Shown piece by piece: positions 57,883 through 64,000 of a DNA stretch of 64,000 bases (positions within the stretch are counted from its first letter, which is position 1; every line of letters begins with the position of its first letter). Source of the DNA: Linnemannia schmuckeri (Eukaryota > Mortierellomycota > Mortierellomycetes > Mortierellales > Mortierellaceae); assembly GCA_029449235.1 (NCBI GenBank), contig JANATG010000003.1, positions 1,240,001 to 1,304,000 on the forward strand, given 5' to 3'. The position numbers and the translations under genes are program-made. Below the pieces are notes generated by a model that saw only the letters and a list, made by a program, of their open reading frames with translations, did no database searches and was not told where the DNA came from.

Positions 57883-59124
57883 ACAAAGTGCTTATTTTTT
57901 CATCATTTTTGCTTATCTAGACTACAATTTATCCGCACCTACCCGCCATCGTCTACTACACTATTTACATATCCTCCTCATCACACTTCAGCATTCCTTT
58001 TTCACTTGAGCATTGTACAACCCCCTCGCATTTTTTTTTTCGTAATGCATTCATTCTTCCTCCATAAAAATAATTTTATCGATCGTATTTTTCTTGATCC
58101 GTTTACATCGCCTTGTCGAACTTGGACAGTGCGTTTTTATAGATACTTTTTCTATAACCTGATGCCTGTAGAATCAGTTTTTTAACGGCCGGTGCTAGCG
58201 TCGCTCGTCTTTAGTAGATCTCGCGCATCAAAGAGCCCAGAATAACGGAATAACGCCGGATTATTTTTTTTTATTTTCATTTTTATTTTTTTATTTATTT
58301 TTTCGTATGCAATTTTATTTCTCCAGTGAAAAGCTCAAGGGAGGCATTTTATAGTGAAAGAGAACTACATACCAAGCTCCTCTGAGTGCCATCTGTCAGC
58401 CACAGTCCGGTCCACAACCTGGCTCTGTGCCATAATTGCCGCTGCTCCTCAGAGCTTCAACGGAAGACTCCGCACAGTTTCAACGAAAGACAAAAAAAGA
58501 GGGCTGAAATGGTGATCACTGTTGCCCTTAACTAAAACAAAATATTGCAAATATCATGCGCTAACTGGGTGACTGGGTTCATTCCCGGGTTGACCGTTAC
58601 TTTCTTTTGCCAAATCCCAAATTTTTTTAAGCTTGGAGAGAGAAGAGAAGAGAGATTTAGGAGGATCCCAGGGGCGCCTGATCGACACTTAAAATACCTA
58701 GCCGTAATCGCCATCACTCGGGGCACCGTCTAGAGTCAAGTCACCAGGAACTTCAACATGACATCACTGTATGCATGCTGTAGCGAATACCATACTGTAC
58801 TTTTGTTGTTAATAACACCACGGTTCTCCTTGTCGAAACCATCATTTTTAAATTTTTTCATTTTCGCATGCACTACACCTACAGGTTAGCTTAGCACAGG
58901 AAAACAATATGAGAAAATGGACGTTGCGTTGTTTAACAAGGATTATTCTCACAAATTCATCCAAACAAAATTAAATTTTAAACGCTATGGTACAGTATCA
59001 CCATCTTCTACCTGGACAGAAAATATTGTTTGCAAGAGTTTCACTTTCGCAACACTACTGGGGAAGTCCAGGGTTAGTCTATCAAATACGTAATGTAGAT
59101 TTTATTTCGCTTCTTCAGTCCACC
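57883..59124. other. Convergent intergenic, NAT permease / GT23 gene
   Basis: This is AT-rich, with T-rich stretches at 58262-58310 and no open frame of note. No tRNA or other RNA gene was recognised. Confidence 0.55.
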
Positions 59125-60616
59125 TCAAGGCCACATCAACCACCCTTTATCTAGCGAAACCAAGGACGGCTCCTTATTGCGTATAGCGTAGGAGAGTTCG
59201 CCGATCAATCTGCCGACGTTACTTGAATAGGTGAGGATCTGATGCTCACATTGGGCGGCAGCATAAACATCCAGCAGGAAATCTCTCTCGAGTATGTCCA
59301 CAGGCATGCCTTGCGCCTTTACGATGTACCATGCTTCGTTAGTCCTAGGCACGTCCAGGTACTGAAATCGGAAGTTCTTGTACTGCTCGGTAGAGTTTAT
59401 GACTTTCCCGTCGTCCGACATAATGTAGATGTTCGAAACCCCAGTCTGGCTCTTGTACTCCTCAGCCTTGCTCATGTAATCGGGAAACTCCAAAAGCGCG
59501 GCCTCCGAATGCTTGTCAGAGTGTCGCACATGAATAGACATGCAAGGAGTCTGGATCGGAGAATACTGTCGAAACTGCTCTCGGAACTGATAGTTGGGTC
59601 GAGTGGCGTAGTAGGCCACCATGGTCCTTAACCAGAATAGGTCCTTGTCCTCAAATCCAGGCGTCTTCGTCTTGAGGTATGACTGGCTGGCCATATCAGG
59701 GAGGTCATAGCCGTCAGCTGTCTGGAAATTGATGGTCGACTCATTCCAGTTGACGAATAGATGCTCTGGAGGGATATCCTTGAACGCTCGCTCCATGTCT
59801 GCCTCGGTACATGATGTCAGAGGTATAAAGTTGCTGAGAACTTCGGGGGTCATCAGGGTCATGTTGTGGTACAGACCGAAAGAGAGACCCAGAGCTACTG
59901 TGTGCCATTTGGATGCAAATCCGTTGTCGTTGATTGCTCCGTTGAAGAAGTTGACACATCGGTGTTGAATAAGATCTAGTTGTGACATAAAGGCGATACG
60001 GCGGGGATCGTCGAATGTCGTCAATAGCTCGTATCCATCGCCTTGCATGATATCAACTATCCAGCGAGACCGTCTTTGGACAAACTTGTCAACGGCATCT
60101 CCGAGTTCCGGCCCTTCTCCTTGAACAATGATCCTAAGGGTGTATTCGCTAACATCGCTGATGTGGTCCTTGGTGGTGACGATAGATCCATAAGTTTTGT
60201 CTTGGCAGCTGCTAGTTGAAGCTGAGAAGTATCCGCAAATGTCGACTAAGGCAGCCTTGCTTGCTTCTGAATGGACGCAGACTGTGGCACCTCGGAGCAA
60301 GGGGCAGACAGAGGGTTTCTTGACAACTTTGAGATTCGGGTAGACCTCGATTTTCTCGTCAATCATCACGGTCATCGGTTGATGGAGCATGATGTTGTGT
60401 ACACGGATCATCAACACTATCCCGCAAGCAAGAGCGATTGCAAAGAACGACCGTCTGTGGACCTAGAGTGAAGGCAACCTTATAATTAGCTCATGTTTGA
60501 GGGATCATCTATTTCAATTGTGATCATCAGAAAAATTTCCTGAATGTGGGAAGGACGGTCCAAAGTGGCCAGTCTGGTGCAGCTACTCCTACCTTTGCAT
60601 TTAATGGTAATTTCAT
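59125..60616 (-). CDS. GT23 alpha-1,6-fucosyltransferase-like (FUT8/NodZ type), type II membrane
   Basis: The two exons 60616-60593 and 60462-59125 join to 453 residues. The start MKLPLNAK lies in a 24-nt first exon with donor gtagga; exon 2 opens VHRRSFFAIALACGIVLMIRV, which is the membrane anchor (residues about 13-29). The C-terminal half has MSIHVRHSDKHSEAALLEFP, comparable to the IHVRRTDK donor-binding motif of FUT8 and NodZ. IYIMSDDGKVI follows, and the last motif ERDFLLDVYAAAQCEHQILTYSSNVGRLIGE is typical of GT23 (read as DVYAAAQ and YSSNVGRLIGEL). GT23 enzymes transfer fucose from GDP-fucose. It lacks the SH3 domain found in animal FUT8. A GT65-type enzyme is a less likely alternative. 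Confidence 0.78.
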
Positions 60617-61284
60617 TTCCAATCTTCCTAATGATGAGATGTGTGCGAAGAGATATGATGATGGAAGAAAGAACAAAGAAAAGGAAGTAGCCGACAGCTG
60701 GCCATGTTCTGATTTACCGTGGCTTTTATTTATTTCCCAACATTAAATCCTACCATTAAATTCATTTGAAATATCGATACAGTATCTTGGTGGGTGGGTG
60801 GGGTGGCACACACTCTTCTTTCTTTCCCACCCACATACACACCTCCATCACACTCCTTGCAGACAGACCTCCCTCTCACATCACTGCCTATGCTATTCCT
60901 CACTCTGTTTCTTCTCTACAGTTGTCTCATCACTTGATGCTATGGTGTGCTCTCTATGCGCACGACCATACCGCAATAACGCAACATGCTCTCCAATGTA
61001 CCCACCCCTCTATCTCAATGTTTTTTATCAACGTAACTTTAGTACATTTTCAACACGCGCGAGCGTATCTTTCGCGTCTGAATCGGATAGTCCAGAGATG
61101 GCGCTCATTGGGCACATATACCCAAGCCTTTGAAACCCAGTCCCTCTCTGTTGATTTTTTTTTGCCAGCCGTGCGATCCTGTGTTCACTCAACACTAAGG
61201 TGCAGTCCACCAATGCCTTGGCAACCACTATGCTCCATGGAACTCCACCAAATGTCTACACAGCACAGGACTAACTCCCCGACG
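60617..61284. other. Upstream region of GT23 gene and flank of helicase relic
   Basis: This region holds a ggtgggtgggtggggtgg stretch (60790-60807) and a C/T-rich tract with cacac repeats. An ORF from 60766 leads into the helicase remnant, but only the part after about 61285 resembles a protein family. Confidence 0.5.
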
Positions 61285-61826
61285 AACACCATGAGGCAGT
61301 TGGACAATTCTCTATCACCTTTTTTGAACTTGCACCCCTCACCAGGCCTGCCCCCATTCAAACTCGAGTGGAAAGTAGGACAACCAGTCATTCTCATCCA
61401 CAATATCTGTCTCCAGCATGGAACGGGCAACAGAACATGATTCATCATCCGAACTCTAGCCGATAAGTTCATCGAGGCCGAGATTATAGTTGGGAAGTAT
61501 AAAGGCAGTCGAGTTCTTATTCCACGGATCCCTCTTGGTACAATGGACGATGGTTCATCCCCAGCCAAGTTTTGGTGTCGCCAGTTTCCTCCCAAGCCAG
61601 TATTCGCTATGACCATCCACAAAGCCTAAGGACAGACTCTCAATATTGTTGGCATTTATCTCCCAAAGCCCGTCTTTAGCCATGGTCAGCTCTATGTCGC
61701 CGTCTCAAGATGCACCGATCCCAAGAATATGTCCGTCATGATCAAAAACGCCGAATTGCCCAAGCACCAAGGCTCCTATATCCGCAACGTTGTATTTAAA
61801 AAATTACTTACAAAAAAACAAAAAAA

Positions 61827-61830
<4 letters not shown>
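61285..61830 (+). pseudogene. Pif1/Helitron-type helicase C-terminal remnant
   Basis: One frame reads LSPFLNLHPSPGLPPFKLEW, KVGQPVILIHNICLQHGTGNR, then a TGA at 61438, then DKFIEAEIIVGKYKGSRVLIPRI, FWCRQFPPKPVFAMTIHKA, a TAA at 61627, GQTLNIVGIYLPKPVFSHGQ and LYVAVSRCTDPKNM. These are the last motifs of Pif1-like helicases, and the spacing FAMTIHK-x-x-GQTL with SHGQLYVAVSR is characteristic of Helitron RepHel or its nuclear relatives. The expected Ser before GQT is a stop. Only about 180 residues remain. The reading runs straight into a 37-nt A run, with no own stop. No Rep domain or Helitron end was found. Confidence 0.8.

Positions 61831-61864
<34 letters not shown>
61828..61864. repeat. 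Poly(A) run, 37 nt
   Basis: The run follows a short caaaaaaacaaaaaaac stretch directly after the helicase remnant. Confidence 0.85.
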
Positions 61865-61868
<4 letters not shown>

Positions 61869-62521
61869 GAAAGGATAAAAAATAAATGTACCACTCGATC
61901 CGTGGCGTGAGACACAGGCACCTCACCTTGTGTATCGCTTATGTGTTTAAAATACTGGATGGCAATTGTGACTTTGATAGTGAAAATACTGCAGGAGACT
62001 GACCCAAATTCTTAAATGGAAACAACACAGCACTCTTTTTTATGCCAGGAGTCTTCTTGTCGGCTTTGTCCCATTACCATAATCACTCTTGAAATAAGCT
62101 CTTTTGCTCCTTCATGATCATCCCACAGCTAGTGTTTCTAACCAGTTAATTTTTATGTTTAACAATTTAAATTGGTTAATACATCCTTTGACTGAACAAG
62201 TTAACCGGTCAATTCAAATAACCGAACCATACAAGTCGACTGGCTAATTGTGCATGGTTAACCAATTCAGACTGGTTAGCCGACTCTAACTGGTTATATG
62301 ATTTTAACTGGTTAACTGTTGGTTAAATAACTTTCGCTGGTCAACGGACTCGTTACCTGACTCTTCCGCAACTATTTATTACGTCATACTAAGGGCTTTC
62401 GTTGACTGATTTCATTTTGTATGACAACATATGTGAATGTGGTATAAAGAAATATGACTATGATATTCGGATAAGAGAACATGGCATGAAATAAACGAGT
62501 AATGAAGCTTGATAAAAAAAA
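61865..62521. other. Non-coding flank of the hAT relic
   Basis: This AT-rich region has no ORF and includes the motif cluster at 62140-62345. It probably contains the 3' subterminal part of the hAT element. I could not identify a terminal inverted repeat because the partner end lies outside the window. Confidence 0.5.
62140..62345. repeat. Cluster of degenerate AACTGGTTAA motifs
   Basis: About ten copies in both orientations, in 200 bp: accagttaa (62140), aattggttaa (62170), gttaaccggtcaa (62200), gactggctaa (62238), ggttaaccaatt (62255), gactggttag (62270), taactggtta (62286), ttaactggttaac (62304), tgttggttaa (62317) and cgctggtcaa (62335). Spacing varies between about 10 and 30 bp. Confidence 0.75.
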
Positions 62522-64000
62522 CTACTTCACTGTCGTCTTCGACTTTGCATCCGTAAGACACTTGGATGCATAGTTGCAAAAGACGATATCGCTCATTGCT
62601 TCATCAGAAAGACGATTGCGTTTATCTGTGCAATCTCTCCAGCAAAGTTGAACATTCGCTTGAAAGCCACCGAAGATGCAGGGATGGCAAAGTATTTTCT
62701 TGCCCACTTGGCCATTACAGGATATTTCTTTTTGTTGAGTCTCCACCACTCCAAGGGCTCTACGACATCGACCGCCATAGGACGACTGAAGTAGCGCTCA
62801 ATCTCATCGTTCTGACAAGTATCCTCCGACGCCGCTTCTCCAAGCACAACCCTCTAACGCTTCAGAAAACGTTGAATTCTGAGTCCTCTTTTTGTCCTGA
62901 ATTGCTGGATGTTCGAGCTAATTGCGAAGGTTAAGTAGGGTTGTTTCCTGGCGAAATTAAGTCATCGAATTCCTGCTAAAGGCGTTGCCTTGTTAATAAA
63001 AAGCGATCCTTGTCAAAAGCGCCTAAAAGAGTGCTGAAAGTTGGATGGAACACAGAGGCAGTTTGAATCAAGTCCGTCAGATGGAACCGCTCCTTCAACT
63101 CACGCCTCAGTTCCTGTCGAAACTTGGCCACGATGTCCGACTGCACCTTGAGTCCGGCTAACTCGTCTCAAACGCTGGCAACCCAGGGATAGAGGCTGGC
63201 TGCAACGCCCTTGGATGTCGAGCTAAAGACCAGGGTCATAGTCTCCATGAGCCGAAGAACATGAACTGCTTCCTCAACAAGATCCCAATCTGACATGACT
63301 ACCATCAGCGGCTTCAATTTCTTCCAAGCTTGTTTGTCCGACTGCAATAGATCCTCGAACACCATCTCGATCGCAATCCTTAGTCGCAGAAGCCTTTGGA
63401 CCATAAGCAAGGTGCTGTTCCATCGAGTCACCACGTCCATGACAATCACGACAGACGGCACGGCCAAAACGACTTGGTGCTGTTGGTCCTCAAGAGCAGA
63501 GGCCATCTTAGAGCTATAGTGGAAAAAGTTGGCTAGATCATGACACTTGTCAATAAGGGCACCCAAGTGTTGAGCCTTCTCCAAAGCACTATTGACGTAA
63601 CTGCGAAGGCAGTGGGTAATGCATGCAACGCGATTTAAGCCTGCAATATCTGCTGCCTTGACCATCACACTTGCACTGTCCGAGGTTACCGACACTATTA
63701 ATGACAGTATGTTCCAACCGTCAGGATCTAAGACTTCTCCTTTTCAAAACGATATGAAAACTGATAAGCGGAATATACCTGGCACCATTACTCTAAGAGA
63801 GCATAGCAAACAAATAAATCACGTTACTTACGTACCAGTCGTGCAGTGTTAGCTGTAGTATGACGTTCTGGCTGAGGCACCATATCCAAAGCACCCTCGT
63901 ATGACATAAAGTTCTCATCCAACCAATGGAGCGTAATCCCGAGATAAGATTTGTTCGACTGACTCGTCCAGATGTCGACAGTAATAGTGCCATATATAAG
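62522..64000 (-). pseudogene. hAT-family transposase pseudogene (runs off right edge)
   Basis: From the right edge leftward, the minus strand reads GTITVDIWTSQSNKSYLGIT, LHWLDENFMSYEGALDMVP, an apparent intron (donor gtacgt at about 63835), LDPDGWNILSLIVSVTSDSAS, RVACITHCLRSYVNSAL, DVVTRWNSTLLMVQRLL and LYPWVASV. A stop at 63168 interrupts the frame, which continues QSDIVAKFRQELRRELKERF and FHPTFSTLL to further stops. The hATC dimerisation part (LEWWRLNKKKYPVMAKWARK, YFAIPASSVAFKRMF) is in another frame, and the last segment NRLSDEAMSDIVFCNYASK in a third. This is the RNaseH-like core and C-terminus of a hAT transposase with at least two stops and two frameshifts, so it is inactive here. Confidence 0.85.

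Noticed and set aside
60766..61284. Upstream half of the ORF leading into the helicase relic
   Set aside because: It shows no helicase motifs and a C/T-biased composition. Only the later part matches the Pif1-type C-terminus.

Overview
The window looks like nuclear DNA of a filamentous fungus, most likely an early-diverging oleaginous mould of the Mortierella group (Mortierellomycotina). This placement is an inference from gene content and style. Introns are mostly 60-150 bp, with GT..AG ends and acceptors of the form tag or cag. Coding exons are C/G-rich against T-rich leaders. There are arrays of type II membrane GT10 fucosyltransferases and METTL24/FkbM-type methyltransferases. A long FH1-FH2 formin, a REV7 gene and a KEOPS gene all carry several introns. 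No rRNA, tRNA, CRISPR array or bacterial-type operon was seen. Exon structures below were assembled by hand from splice signals, reading frame and family conservation; every multi-exon model closes in frame.

Region 1 (1-13.6 kb) is a surface-glycan gene block. It holds four GT10 fucosyltransferase copies: a left-edge fragment, a frameshifted pseudogene and two intact intronless genes. Three tandem four-exon methyltransferase genes follow on the minus strand. The methyltransferase array carries a 1.8-kb near-identical tract repeated about 2,254 bp apart, so the middle gene shares its first exon with one neighbour and its last two exons with the other.

Region 2 (15.5-30 kb) mixes housekeeping and secretory genes: KAE1 (tRNA t6A synthesis), a decayed pseudogene of a type II membrane protein, a GT61-like glycosyltransferase, an LTA4H-type M1 aminopeptidase with a 21-nt microexon, REV7 with a large acidic insertion in its HORMA domain, and a myotubularin phosphatase.

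Region 3 (30-60.6 kb) is gene-dense. It holds ER glucosidase II alpha (divergent from a Vac1/Pep7-like FYVE protein), a 1,067-residue coiled-coil protein, a 15-exon formin, an SR splicing factor with an unusually long second intron, cystathionine beta-synthase, a 566-residue intronless membrane-associated protein of unknown family, a nucleobase-ascorbate (uric acid/xanthine type) permease and a GT23 (FUT8-like) fucosyltransferase.

Region 4 (60.6-64 kb) is transposon debris: the C-terminus of a Pif1/Helitron-type helicase with in-frame stops ending in a poly(A) run, a cluster of about ten AACTGGTTAA-like motifs, and a decayed hAT transposase running off the right edge.

Functional threads: two fucosyltransferase families (GT10, GT23), a GT61-like enzyme, membrane-anchored methyltransferases and glucosidase II all act in the secretory pathway, and Vac1, myotubularin and the formin serve endosomal traffic and polarised growth. 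The most unusual points are the mosaic methyltransferase array next to the fucosyltransferases, the REV7 insertion, a possible heme-ligand Cys/His pair in CBS, the LTA4H microexon and the motif cluster beside the hAT relic.
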